64,000 nucleotides of DNA from Diploptera punctata (GCA_030220185.1 JASPKZ010004951.1:799501-863500); one strand, 5' to 3'. Numbered from the stretch's first letter, positions 1-10,269 are shown. The notes: generated by a model not told the origin, from the sequence alone. Program-made: numbers and translations.

Positions 1-339
1 GTAAAATTAATATTATTGACTTGTGCTGTTTTTCCCATGCACTAGATTTATTGTATAAATAAGGTGAATCTGTTCATCCTACCTCAAAAATTATTGAGTA
101 TTTTGGACATGTTTCAATATACTTGCATATTTATCTTCAGCTTGGCCAGTCACCATGAACCTCATAATTCTGCTTCCTATTGTATCTTATTAAGTAAATT
201 TACTGTTTTCAGAAAATTCTAGACACGTGCAACAATATGTCGTAGCACTGTCAAGTATGAATTAAAGTATAAAAAAGTTCATGTCACAATGTATTACAAT
301 GGATTGTGGTATTTTTTATTATTTAACTAAGAATAAATA
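1..339. other. Nf1 intron, no recognisable feature
   Basis: AT-rich sequence between the window edge and the first transposon. I see no exon, tRNA or repeat here. It should be intron downstream of the Nf1 exon at 1802-1953, because the next neurofibromin segment is not found in the window. Confidence 0.5.
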
Positions 340-1528
340 CCGGGTGGTCCAAAAGTCTCGATCCATTTCCATTAAATTGGCATTTTCTTCGTTGTTTTTC
401 AGGTTCATCACGAAGCATGCTTACCATTGAAGAAAGAATAACAGTTGTTTCCGCGTGATTGCGATTGGTAAGCTATGAACAAGTGCATCAGGAATTTGAA
501 CGAAAGTTTCACAAACCAGCACCTACTAGAGCCAATGTCCGGATGTTGGTGAACAAATTTAGATGAACAGGAAGTGTTCTTGATTAAAAAACGTTCAGGC
601 AGACCATAGACCTCTGCAAATGATGTTGAACGTATTCAGCACGCGATTGAACGCAGTCCAGGCGCATTGACTCGCAGGCTCAGTAATGAACTGGACATTC
701 CCAGGACAACAGTTTGGAGGGTTTTAAGGTTTAAACTCAACAAACGTGCATACCATTTGCAAGTGCTACATCACTTGGAACAGGAAGATTATGCTGCCCG
801 TCAGGCTATATGCTATGATTTGCTTCAGACTGTTGCTAATGAAAATCTAATGGACAATATCCTTTTCAGTGACGAGGCTACATTCCACATTTGTGGTCGT
901 GTAAATAGGCATAATTGTCGAATATGGGCCGGCAAGCAAGCTAATGCTACATATGAATGGCAACGAGATACACCAAAAATTAATGTAACAGCAACAAAAC
1001 TGTACGGTCCATTCATGTTTCAAGAACCCACAGTCACTGGAGTCACCTACTTACACATGCTTGAACAATTTCTAGAACCACAGCTTACGCAGGATGGTGT
1101 TTTACACTCTGTTGTCTTTCAGCAAAATGGTGCCCCACCGTATTTCACTCTGTGTGTGCATGCCTATCTCAATGCAACATTTCCGGGTCGCTGGATTGGC
1201 AGAGCTGTGCCAAGAATGTGGACACCATGCCCACCAGACTTAACCCCACTTGATTTTTTGCCTGGGGGTTTATCAAGTCTCATGTGTACAAGACTAACGT
1301 TCATGATCTTCCTCATTTACGAGACAGTAGCAGCTATTATACCATGCCATCTGCGTAATGTGTTTAGAGTAACAGTGCAACGCTGGGAGCAATGCCCCAA
1401 AATGCAAGGGGGACAGATTGAACTGTACTGAAGATTGTTCACAGACATCTGACAAATAACATATGTAACAGTCATGAACATTGGTCAATGCTTTCAAAAA
1501 AATGGATCAAAACTTTTGGACCACCCTG
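340..1528 (+). mobile_element. Tc1/mariner-superfamily element, DD41D type, inactive
   Basis: Terminal inverted repeats begin CCGGGTGGTCCAAAAGT at the left and close with ACTTTTGGACCACCCTG at the right. A TA dinucleotide lies on each side (338-339 and 1529-1530), as expected for this superfamily. The 1.19-kb length fits a single-gene element. The internal gene is broken (see the pseudogene entry). It lies in the intron downstream of the Nf1 exon at 1802-1953 and is transcribed opposite to Nf1. Related to, but well diverged from, the neighbouring element at 2370-3697. Confidence 0.9.
419..1431 (+). pseudogene. Degenerate DD41D transposase
   Basis: The N-terminal helix-turn-helix region (from the ATG near 419, MLTIEERITVVSA) is interrupted by a stop and frame changes. 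From 667 an open stretch of 254 codons covers most of the catalytic domain. It shows FSDEATFHICGRVNRHNCRIW-like sequence around the first Asp and PPDLTPLDF around the third. The second catalytic Asp is Asn (VFQQNGAPP in place of QQDGAPP). There are 41 residues between the second and third catalytic positions. Because of the Asp-to-Asn change and the broken N-terminus the product cannot be an active transposase. Confidence 0.85.
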
Positions 1529-1801
1529 TAATTTAGTTATTTTAGTTAATATTGCCCAAAAGAAAAATTTTCCATAAAATGAAATTTTGGTAATCCTTTA
1601 TTGAATGAATCACAGATGTCTAATTATAATTTAAATACAAGAAGTAAGATTTTTAAGTAAATTTCTATTCTTCATTTATCTATATACCTCGTAATATTAT
1701 TAAAAAGCATTAAAAAAATCACTAACTTTGCTGTGAAGGTCTCAGAATGAACTGTTAGAAACAGGCAAATGTTTTAATTTCACTCACTCACCCTACATAA
1801 C

Positions 1802-1953
1802 CTTCCAATGACCTTCTTTGCTACAAGTTGTACATTTGCTGAGGCAAGAGCTACTGCTGTGTCTGCCATGATTTCCACTGTGGGAGAGCCAAGGCCACTC
1901 GAAACAGATCGATGTATGAAACTATCCAGCACCATGTCAATAAGTTCAGGTAC
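1802..1953 (-). CDS. Nf1: Neurofibromin exon, after the SEC14-PH region (3'-most exon in window)
   Basis: Encodes VPELIDMVLDSFIHRS...GLGSP...EIMADTAVALASANVQLVAKKVIG plus two bases of the next codon. This matches the conserved neurofibromin segment that follows KIWGSLGQ. The acceptor is tgtgcag before 1953. The donor is gttatg after 1802, weak because it lacks A at +3. 152 nt, entering in phase 0 and leaving in phase 2. Neurofibromin is a Ras GTPase-activating protein; this part lies in the helical C-terminal region. The following exon is not in the window. Confidence 0.93.
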
Positions 1954-2369
1954 CTGCACAATGTAATCATATCATTCAATAAGTTTTGGCATGTGCATCT
2001 GTCAAAAAAATAAATATGGGACATATGGGTAAAGAACCTGTTTACATAAATTGCCCTAAATTGTGAAATTATATATATTTGGTTTTAAAATTAAAATGAA
2101 AGAAAATATTGAATTAGATTATTACTCAAAGAGATAGAATCAGAGATATACACCTCACTTCAGTCGTGAAAACAGCTGAGGATGGTCGCTGATACTGCAG
2201 TGCTGTGTTTAAAAAAAGTAGAAATATGAGGTAAGAAGAATTCACGATTCAATTATTCCTATTAACCTCACTTCATATTTTTTCCTCACCTAGAACATGT
2301 TTCAGTGAATACCTTTGGCATTATCAGCCAGAATCCAATTGCTGTGTTGACCCCATTTGAAGTCTTTTA
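1954..2369. other. Intron with a degraded PLE 3' tail
   Basis: Most of this stretch is unremarkable. Around 2165-2275 there is gtgaaaacagctgagg, then AATATGAGGTAAG and AACCTCA. This resembles the 3' tail of the PLE copy at 19817-20470. No hammerhead core can be drawn here with confidence. Confidence 0.45.
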
Positions 2370-3697
2370 CAGGGTGGACCGCTCGAATGGACCTAATTTC
2401 AATTGCTTGTTACTGGCAAACGGTTGAAGATAGAAACTTAAAACAACGTTCATAGTACAGAAAAACTCACCAAGTTTCGAATCCTGTCGGTAGATGGCAC
2501 AAAGATACGTTTCTCGTTCTTAGATTTAATTGTTTGTGAAAATGGCGACTCCGCAGATGAAAGCGCAAGCTGTTTTGTGGTATGCGGAGTTTAAAAAATC
2601 AATCATTAGAGTTCAAAGGGAGTTCCGGCGTGTGTTTAAACCGTGATGCTCCAACTGCTAGAAGCATAAAGAAGTGGCGTGATACATTATTAGCTACAGA
2701 TCTGTGTTGAAGAAGCATGGTGGTGGTCGCAGAGCATCCGATGAAATGGTAGCAAATGTTCAAGCCGCATTTGAGCGAAGCCCCCGGAAGTCATTAAGAA
2801 GAGCTTCGCGGGAACTTCAAATACCAAAATCGACATTACAACGGATTGTCCACAAACGCCTCAAACTGCACGCATATAAAGTGCAGTTAGTGCAACGTCT
2901 GGAGCCGAATGACATGCCGAAACGAGTGGAATTCGCCAATACGATGCTGGACCGTCTCGGCGCTGATCCTGACTTCATGACCAAGATTTTCTTCTCGGAC
3001 GAGCCACTTTCCATTTGTCAGGCAAGGTAAACCGGCATAATGTGCGGATCTGGGGATCGGAGAATCCTCACGCTATTCAAGAGCATGTTCGTGATAGTCC
3101 GAAGATGAATGTTTGGTGCAGTTTGTCACATAATAAGGTCATTGGGCCGTTTTTCTTCGCCGAGAAAACTGTTCGTGGTACCACATATCTTGACATGCTG
3201 GAGCAGTTCTTCTTTCCACAAATTGAACAACTGCAGCCTAACATCGTTTTCCAGCAAGATGGTGCTCCTCCCCACTGGTCCAATGAAGTTCGTACGACTT
3301 TGGACAACATTTTCCCTGGCCGTTGGATTGGTAGGGGAGGACCAATCGCGTGGCCCCCGAGATCTCCCGATTTAACACCACTGGATTTCTTTCTCTGGGG
3401 CTATGTCAAAGATAAAGTTTACACCACCCCAGTCAAAGACCTTCGTGATCTTCGTGAGCGCATCATAGAGGCTATTGAGAACATTCCAGAAGACATACTC
3501 CAACGTACTTGGCAAGAAATTGTTCATCGCTTTGATATCGTCACAGTGACTGCTGGGGCTCATATAGAGATGTCGTGATCTGGATATCAAAACTTGGTGA
3601 GTTTTTCTGTAATATGAACGTTGTTTTAAGTTTCTATCTTCAACCGTTTGCCAGTAACAAGCAATTGAAATTAGGTCCATTCGAGCGGTCCACCCTG
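2370..3697 (+). mobile_element. Tc1/mariner-superfamily element, DD41D, long terminal inverted repeats
   Basis: The ends are CAGGGTGGACCGCTCGAATG and its complement, next to TA at 2368-2369 and 3698-3699. The inverted repeat extends about 125 bp (2370-2495 against 3575-3697) with almost perfect identity, far longer than the usual 20-30 bp mariner TIR. The high TIR identity suggests a younger insertion than the copy at 340-1528. Confidence 0.93.
2542..3578 (+). pseudogene. DD41D transposase with three frameshifts
   Basis: Starts MATPQMKAQAVLWYAEF with an N-terminal helix-turn-helix domain. The frame breaks near 2640, near 2700 and near 3025; otherwise the protein is well preserved. The catalytic residues are intact: IFFSDE (first Asp), VFQQDGAPPH (second) and RSPDLTPLDFFLWG (third). 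I count 41 residues between the second and third Asp, which is the DD41D spacing. The C-terminus closes at 3578 (AGAHIEMS). All the damage is small indels, so the copy died recently or the indels are assembly errors. Confidence 0.85.
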
Positions 3698-4207
3698 TAT
3701 ATTCTCCGGAACTATAAAATTCATTATTTTGTCTTTATTTAATATACTGGTATGTATTATGAAGTTTCCAGGGAAATTAATTTAAATATGGGGTTTGTTT
3801 GCAGTTAGCCAGAGGGAGGGGAATATACAATCAATCAACATAGCAGTCAATTCTGGTTGTTGATGGTGAGATGTTTGGCAAAACATATCCCAGATGAAAA
3901 AAAATAAATAAAAAAAAATAAAAAAAAGAGGAGAGATGAGGGGTACACTGCTGCTCAGAAACCATAAACACTTGAAAAATTCAAAGTCTCATGTCTTCCA
4001 GACTGTGCATGCGAAGCTTTATTTGCATGTCTATGTATATTTAAATAAGCTTATAAATTCTTTTTATAAATTGTAAATTATCTCACAGTGTTACTTCCAG
4101 CTGTAATTTTGATTAAATGTTCGAACTTGCTTATTTGGTTCAGTAGTCTGAAATATGTTACAGATCAGACTGGATAGTGTATGCGGAGGCTTTGCATGAA
4201 TTCAAAG
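3698..4207. other. Intron, no recognisable feature
   Basis: AT-rich, with an A-rich run at about 3896-3930. I find no coding potential and no tRNA-like or hammerhead motif. Confidence 0.4.
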
Positions 4208-4293
4208 ATATGTAAAGTAATATTTAATTTTAGGAAGTTATATTTTGAGGTTATTTTAATTATATTATTTTTAGTCTGAACATCTTACCTCAA

Positions 4294-4580
4294 TTAAGTT
4301 ATGTAGATAGGAAATAACACTATGAGGTTTTTTAATATTGTTTATTTTTTATTATTTCACTCACCTCATACTTCATAATTCATAGCAGACCCTGGGTTTC
4401 TTCACATATTTTGTGACATTCTCAATGCTGCATCACGTTCACAACTGCAGGATAGAAGGCCGTTGGACGTCAGTTGTGAACGTGACGCAGCATTGAGAAT
4501 GTCACAAAATATGTGAAGAAACCCAGGGTCTGCTATGAATTATGAAGTATGAGTTGAGTGAAATAATAAAAAATAAACAA
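4294..4580. mobile_element. Palindromic PLE-tail insertion (type of the 44.2-kb PLE)
   Basis: Two arms of about 110 bp are near-perfect inverted repeats around about 4450, for example ATTCATAGCAGACCCTGGG against CCCAGGGTCTGCTATGAAT. The arms match the 3' end of the PLE at 44210-45389. The duplication TCTTACCTCAA (4283-4293 and 4581-4591) brackets the whole palindrome. It carries no endonuclease or reverse-transcriptase sequence, only tail. Confidence 0.88.
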
Positions 4581-4613
4581 TCTTACCTCAATATTAATGT
4601 TGATTTGTTCTTG

Positions 4614-4647
4614 AACATGTTTCAAAACAATTCTGTTTTATCGTCAG
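4614..4647 (-). ncRNA. Hammerhead-like ribozyme core in outer PLE tail
   Basis: Read on the minus strand: CUGACGA, U, stem II AAAACA/UGUUUU with loop GAAU, GAAA, then C-AU-G-UU. The last step gives a GUU cleavage triplet instead of the GUC seen in the larger elements. Stem III is only two base pairs with a two-base loop. Confidence 0.6.
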
Positions 4648-4726
4648 CTTTTCCAGAACAAATCAACATTAATATTGATTTTTGGTCTGGACATCTTACC
4701 TCAATATTAATGTTGATTTGTTCTTG

Positions 4727-4762
4727 GACATGTTTCAAAACAATTCTCTGTTTTATCTTCAG
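4727..4762 (-). ncRNA. Hammerhead-like ribozyme, PLE family 1
   Basis: Minus strand: CUGAAGA-U, stem II AAAACA (loop GAGAAU) UGUUUU, GAAA, stem III C(AU)G, then GUC as cleavage site. All catalytic-core letters of a hammerhead are present (CUGANGA, GAAA, UH). An extra U follows CUGANGA. Compare the plus-strand copy at 6004-6039. Confidence 0.7.
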
Positions 4763-4891
4763 CTTTCCCAGACTGGTTTTATTTATGTTGCATTATGTTG
4801 CACCACCTGGATGTCGATGTCAGCTCCATCCTGTGGTTGGCCAAAGAACCTCCAAACAAGGTCACCCTCCATCGGAATATCAAAATTCATA

Positions 4892-5128
4892 ATATTTATA
4901 TTTGAAGAGAAAAATTTTCGCCTAGACCGGGACTCGAACCCGGGACCCTTGGCTTTCCGGGCCAAGTGCTCTACCAACTGAGCTACCGAGGCGAGTTACG
5001 ATCTAGACGCAAATTTTTCTCTTATGTACGTTGATAATTCCCTCTTCGAGTCCCGGTCTAGGCGAAAATTTTTCTCTTCAAATATAATTTATCCTTCTAT
5101 GAGAAGTGTTAAATTAATAATAAAATCG
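4892..5128. mobile_element. tRNA-like element, short palindromic insertion
   Basis: Bracketed by TCAAAATTCATA at 4880-4891 and 5129-5140, inside the PLE endonuclease region. It contains a full tRNA-like sequence on the minus strand and then a truncated plus-strand copy of the tRNA 3' half (near 5045-5075, TTCGAGTCCCGGTCTAGG). The final tail is ataatttatc...ttaataataaaa. It is the same family as 59378-60155 and 33781-34405. Confidence 0.85.
4920..4992 (-). other. tRNA-like Pol III promoter unit (not a functional tRNA)
   Basis: Cloverleaf with GCCTCGG/TCTAGGC acceptor (imperfect), D arm GCTC-AGTTGGTA-GAGC, anticodon arm TTGGC-CCGGAAA-GCCAA and T arm CCGGG-TTCGAGT-CCCGG. Clear A and B boxes. 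The anticodon loop has C at position 33 instead of U, and the acceptor stem is poor. Repeated copies sit inside mobile DNA, so this is a SINE-like head and not a tRNA gene. Confidence 0.8.
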
Positions 5129-5140
5129 TCAAAATTCATA

Positions 5141-5790
5141 ACTCTGTTTCTGTTCTTCTGAATATAAATTTTTTCCCAAATAGTCAGCTCGTTTGTATTT
5201 TCTAACTGTTTTAATAATTTAGTGTCTGAATTTATATTATGTTTTTCAGACCAAACATGAGCAGCAACTGCAGATTTTTCAATTTCTCCATTTTTAATAT
5301 TTCTTATGTGTTCTTTGGTTCTAATTTTTAGGTTTCTTTTTGTTTTCCCCTATATATATCTTTTCACAACCCATGCATTCAATTTGATATATTCCTGACT
5401 TTTTATTTTTATCAGTTTTTTCATTTTTGTTGGTTTTTATTAGTTTATTTAAACTGTAGTTATTTTTTGGTGCTAATTTAATATTAAACTTCTCAAATAT
5501 ATTTTGAAATTTATTATGTACCCAGGGGTGATATGTGAATTTCCTATATTTTTTCATAGGTGGTTCTTCTTTTTCAAGATTACTTCTGTTTATCATTTTT
5601 TGTTTTTTATACTTTTCTATCCTTTTTTGTACCATTTTTTCATCAAACCCATTTTCTCTTGCTACTTTGATTATGTGTTTTTTCTCATGTTTAAAATCTT
5701 CTTCGTTTAAGGGTAAGTTTACCAATCTATGAGTTAAACTATTAAATGCTGCTAATTTATGTCCAATTGGATTGAACCCTGTTGATTCAG
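5141..5790 (-). pseudogene. PLE GIY-YIG endonuclease region (truncated)
   Basis: Minus-strand coding remnant with TGFNPIGHKLAAFNSL, FTYHPWVHNKFQNIFEKF and SGIYQIECMGCEKIYIG. The last holds the GIY and YIG motifs with a CX2C pair between them, typical of Penelope endonucleases. The reverse-transcriptase core is missing; truncation is at about 5790, where the inverted right arm begins. Small frameshifts are present (for example near 5340). Confidence 0.85.
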
Positions 5791-6003
5791 ACACTAAATT
5801 ATTAAAACAGTTAGAAAATACAAACGAGCTGACTATTTGGGAAAAAATTTATATTCAGAAGAACAGAAACAGAGTTATGAATTTTGATATTCCGATGGAG
5901 GGTGACCTTGTTTGGAGGTTCTTTGGCCAACCACAGGATGGAGCTGACATCGACATCCAGGTGGTGCAACATAATGCAACATAAAAAAACCAGTCTGGGA
6001 AAG

Positions 6004-6039
6004 CTGAAGATAAAACAGAGAATTGTTTTGAAACATGTC
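6004..6039 (+). ncRNA. Hammerhead-like ribozyme, PLE family 1
   Basis: CUGAAGA 6004-6010, U 6011, stem II 6012-6017 with 6024-6029, GAAA 6030-6033, stem III C(AU)G 6034-6037, U-C 6038-6039; cleavage would fall after 6039. Upstream GTCTGGG (5994-6000) can pair with TCCAGAC downstream (about 6074-6081), enclosing an invariant segment ending AGGTAAGATG. Confidence 0.72.
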
Positions 6040-6187
6040 CAAGAACAAATCAACATTAATATTGAGGTAAGATGTCCAGACCAAAAATAATATAATTAAA
6101 ATAACCTCAAAATATAACTTCCTAAAATTAAATATTAATATTGAGGTAAGATGTTCAGACTAAAAATAATATAATATGTAAAGTAAT

Positions 6188-6551
6188 TTTAAAATCTAGC
6201 GTGTAATTTTTTTATGAACAAGAGGATAAGAAATACATGCTGAGTTAACAGAATTACAAGAGCATAGATAACTAATGCAAAACCACGATAGACACTGAAC
6301 GACACTGGTCTTTAGTTTGAATCCTGTGCAGTACTTTTTTAGTAAACAGATTTCTGAATATAGATCTAGAAAATTATAAGTTTTCTTTCTCAATAAGGCC
6401 ATTAATCTACACATCATATTTAGCATAGTATAATGAATATAAAACAGTACACATGAAAAAATTAAATGAAAAATTCAGTAGCTGACAATGGTCACTTTAC
6501 CACTTGTAGAGAAAGGTACAAACATGGCCCATAATAGCATTCCTATACATA
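6188..6551. other. Intron, no recognisable feature
   Basis: AT-rich spacer between the PLE nest and the hAT element. I see nothing coding or repeated within the window. Confidence 0.4.
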
Positions 6552-6559
6552 AGTAGGCC

Positions 6560-9163
6560 CAGTGCTTTTTTTCTGGCGGTACACAACGGTACGCAGTACC
6601 AGGACCTTTTTCCTTATGTTTAAAAGAAATATATATTTATTCAGAGCAAAATGTGCTTTTCCCAGTAGATAGCATTGTCTTCACGAATGAAATTTCCTGT
6701 TTTGTAACTCGTAAGTTGGTATTACACTTTTTTGTTTCATATGTTGGTATCAACATTATGCACATTGTGCGCTCTTCATTATTATTATTATTATTATATG
6801 TTGGTATCGGAAACAGGAAGTTGCGCATAGTTTGCTTCCTATATTAGTTTTTCAGTGTAACGAAAGAGGAAAGTGCTTGGTAGCTGTTCACTATCAATCT
6901 AGCTTGAATCAGTGTAATCATTCTTCAAAATGAATAAAATAAGTAGTTTCTTTGTGCCGATTAATAAAAAAAGGAAGACCGAAGATTCTGAAGAAGCAAA
7001 AATCGTCAAATCTGCATGTGGTCAGGATGACAAAAATTCTGAAGAAGCAGAAATTGTCGAATCTCCACATGGTCAAGACGAGAAAGATTCTGACTATGAC
7101 TGGCCCGAATGTTGGACACTGTTACAGAAAAATGACTTTTTGCATAGAAACGATTGGCTGTATGTCAAGAATCAGAATGTTGGGTTGTAAATTGAGTCGT
7201 GATGTTGGAAATTTAGCTGTCAACAAACGAATGGAAATGAAAATTTCAGTGGAGTGGGCAAATGGTAAAACCAGCTATTTTGGAGAATCCTGGAAACAAC
7301 AGTTAATGTTACTGAGGAAAAAATACACGATCATAAGGAGAGTGCGGGATACAAAGAATGCCAAAAAGTAACATATGAAGCAAAGAATAAAACATTAGAG
7401 AAAGTTTTCTTAAATACTTTGTCTCATAATAAGGTAATTACTTCTTCTTCTACTTTCCAAGTATTAGGTAATTACAGAAAACATTTTTTGAACCACTTAC
7501 AAAATTGCAAAGAAGAACCAATCATTTAACAACTTTGGAGATGAAATCAATTTGCAGGAACTTAATGGCATAGACATGGGATATATTCTTCATTCCACAA
7601 ATGCGTGCATCAACATTGTGAACCACATCGCAAATGAAATGAGAAAAAACGTTAATACACAATATAATGCAGTACAAGAACAAAGTGTCATTACCAATTG
7701 ATGAATCTACAACTCTGAGTAACAGATCCACACTGATTGTTATTATTCGTGCAGTTCTACCTGAACTTTCAGCTCCAGTGAGTCTTTTCCTAGACTTGAT
7801 AGAATTGTCAGATTTAACAGCTAAAGGAATTCTTAACTCTTTAATTAGTTGTCTTAATGATTTAGAACTCTCTGAAGATTACTTGGAGTATTTATTGTCT
7901 GTGATGTGTGATGATGCAGCTGTGTTATTTGGTGTGCATAATGGTGTAAGGAGGCTAATGCAAGAGAAGTTTCCTAATATTATTTTCTGGCATTGTGTTA
8001 ACCATCGCCTTGAATTGTCTGGTAATGACACGGTGAACAGTGTGGCAGGAGTGAATCGCTTCAAGAGTTTCATGGACAAACTTCATGTAACTTATCATGC
8101 TTCACCTAAGAATGCTAGGGAACTACAGGCTTCTGCAGCGACTCTAGAACTTCAACTTCTTAAAATTGGCAGAATATTAAGCACTCGATGGGTTGTATCT
8201 AGCTTTTGCACCATTTCTGCAGTGTGGCAAGACTTTGAAGCTCTCGTCTATCACTTTCAAAAAGCAAAAGAAGACAGTAAAAGAAACAAAACAGATCACT
8301 ATATTTTTGAGGAAAATAATGTTATGCGAGTTTGTTCTTGATTTGGGTTTTATGTATGATGCTCCCTAAGAACTTTAGCGAACTAGTCTACAACTACAAG
8401 AGAGAAATAGTGACTTGTACAAAGCACATACTGAATACTGAACAAATATTTGAGGAAAGAATTGAAAATCCTGGTCCATACTACAGTATATCTCTTCAAA
8501 GTAAGGAGAATATGAAGTTCAAAGGGATTGAACTCCACAAAAATGAAAGACACGGTTCTGCAATCAGTTCAACTGATTTTTATAAAAGTCTGAAAGAAGC
8601 TATTAGAAAGCGTCTGCTTGAAGGAGATGATGCTGATTTACCTGAATGCCAAAGTTTTTTGATTCCAAGTATTGGCCAGAAAATTCTGGGAAACATCTTA
8701 CATTTGGTGAAGCTGAAATTAGAAAGTTAGCACGAAATTTTGCTTAAATGAAAGAGAAGCAGTTCATGGGTTTTCATGAATATCTTCAAGAAAATAAATT
8801 TCCAGATATACTACTTCCTCTGAAGCACTCTCTGGGCACAATTGCAATATCTTCCAGTGAATGTGAAAGGGGTTTCTCTCAAATGAATCTTATAGTTACT
8901 TCAACTAGGTCATCTATGCTTGTAAGGACAACTTCTGCACTGCTGTTCATCAGGATAGTAGGGCCTTCTCTCACTTAATTCAAACCTAGCAAATATGTAG
9001 ACTCATGGCTGCTCCAAGGACATCATTCTGCAATTGATACCAAAGCAGAAGTGATCTAGAAACGATGAGTATACATCAGAGGACATGTTAAAATTGTGGA
9101 AGTTGCTAGAATAACATCCTCTCTGTGAGTACCGGCACCTTTTTTTCCAGAAAGAAAGCACTG
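6560..9163 (+). mobile_element. hAT transposon, near full length
   Basis: Begins CAGTGCTTTTTTTCTGGCGG and ends CCAGAAAGAAAGCACTG. Both sides carry the perfect 8-bp duplication AGTAGGCC (6552-6559 and 9164-9171). The CAGTG ends, 8-bp duplication and 2.6-kb size identify a hAT element. Next to each end are short internal repeats (GGTACGCAGTACC and GAGTACCGGCACC). Confidence 0.95.
6930..8978 (+). pseudogene. hAT transposase, KIAA1586-like, broken
   Basis: Starts MNKISSFFVPINKKRK at 6930 and continues in several frames: NDWLYVKNQNVGLK near 7150, then LPIDESTTLSN (7690) with DDAAVLFGVHNGVRRL and WHCVNHRLELS, then the C-terminal dimerisation segment ISSSECERGFSQMNLI (about 8850-8900). It resembles the hAT-derived proteins annotated as KIAA1586-like. 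At least four frameshifts or stops (near 7190, 7370, 8341 and 8730) break the gene. Confidence 0.85.
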
Positions 9164-9171
9164 AGTAGGCC

Positions 9172-10139
9172 TATGATATGTTAACCAATTTAACATATGT
9201 GATTAAATTGCACAATCCTGCATATGTTCAGTTTTAAATGTAACATGATTGCAAAATAAAGAATGCAGAATCAATATCCTGTTTTTGTAAACAATATTAC
9301 AAATACATTCTCGGAAATAATGTGGGATATCTATTAGAATTTTTATAAACAAACATAATTTAGACTTGATGTTTTTATTATTAATTTAACATTTCTCAAT
9401 GGGAAGAGAGCTTAAGAGTTCCAGTGTCTATGGTAAGAAGATGGTTCAGTCAGCCTTGCCTAGGCAAAGAAGTAAGAAATCTTGCAATTCCTGGAAGGTC
9501 ACGAATTTCTTCTCGGAGAGAGGATGCAAGTTCTAACTTCCCTGAATTAATAATTAAGTCAAAATTTTCAGGCTCTGTGGTAACTGCAAGGAGTTGCCTC
9601 AATAGCCATGGTATAAGTACCATCAAGATGCCAAGGAAGGTTAGATTGGATTATGAGCGGATCCGTGGACTAGCCCTAAGCCTTTGCTTCTACCTTGAGA
9701 GAACTTCAAATGTGGAACACTGTAATTTTTCTCCAACGAAGTAACCATCTTGCGTATATAAAGAACAGTCCTGTCTACGTATAAGCGCACTAATGGCTAC
9801 TAATTTTATGCTTGCTTTTTGTGTATCCCAATGGTTGCAACAGCTTTATCATGTTTGGGGTTGGGAATGGTCCCTTTCAATTGGGCAGGAGTTCCCCCCT
9901 ATACCTTATCCGCTCTTAGAGTGATCTTAACATCAAACAAATGCCCATTGCATCCTTCCTCCATTTTTGCGCTCACAAATTTTGTCAGGGATATGACTAA
10001 CACAGCAAACAGAAAACTAGACACTTTTCCAACTAGTTTTGTTTTTCATGGAGAATCGACTGAAGCATGACCGTCAAATGCATATCCCTAAGTTATAAAC
10101 TATTTTTAAAACCTTGTACTTTTAAAATTAGGTTCGGTA
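9172..10139. other. Intron, mostly unrecognised, with one short tRNA-like-element tail
   Basis: At about 9367-9405 lies gatgtttttattattaatt...catttctcaatg, the inverted 3' tail of the tRNA-like element family without its tRNA part. The rest, including open frames at 9424-9744 and 9819-10070, matches no family I know. The block at 10035-10130 reappears in diverged form at 12470-12555, so the two may be parts of one older element split by the PLE at 10151-12286. Confidence 0.4.
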
Positions 10140-10206
10140 AGTTGGAACTTATATTAATTTTTTGGTCTGGACATCTTACCTCAATATTAATGTTGATTTG
10201 TTCTTG

Positions 10207-10242
10207 GACATGTTTCAAAACAATTCTCTGTTTTATCTTCAG
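10207..10242 (-). ncRNA. Hammerhead-like ribozyme, PLE family 1 (left arm)
   Basis: Same core as at 6004-6039 on the other strand: CUGAAGA-U, six-pair stem II, GAAA, C(AU)G, GUC. It lies in the left arm of the fold-back and mirrors 12150-12185. Confidence 0.7.
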
Positions 10243-10269
10243 CTTTCCCAGACTGGTTTTATTTATGTT

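Larger units (their letters stand above)
4679..6133. mobile_element. PLE family 1, inverted 5'-truncated copy
   Basis: From 4679 to about 5790 (interrupted by 4892-5128) the element reads on the minus strand: tail, hammerhead, endonuclease, end of reverse-transcriptase region. At about 5791 it switches to the plus strand and runs through the endonuclease C-terminus, hammerhead and tail to 6133. Duplications ATTAATATTGA flank the whole unit, so the inverted pair is one insertion. Confidence 0.85.
4222..6173. mobile_element. Four-level nest of PLE-type insertions
   Basis: The outermost target duplication is ATATGTAAAGTAAT at 4208-4221 and 6174-6187. Inside it is a short PLE-tail fold-back (4222-4678 plus 6145-6173). 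That fold-back received a second palindrome at 4294-4580 (duplication TCTTACCTCAA) and a larger PLE at 4679-6133 (duplication ATTAATATTGA at 4668-4678 and 6134-6144). The larger PLE then received a tRNA-like palindrome at 4892-5128. Each layer has its own perfect 11-14 bp duplication, so the insertion order can be read directly. Confidence 0.85.

Noticed and set aside
2160..2275. Hammerhead in the 2.2-kb and 20.4-kb tails
   Set aside because: CUGAGGA occurs but no GAAA follows a pairing stem; only the tail motif AATATGAGGTAAG is shared.
4920..4992. Functional tRNA gene
   Set aside because: The cloverleaf is recognisable but the acceptor stem is mismatched, position 33 is C, and near-identical copies lie inside transposons with target duplications.
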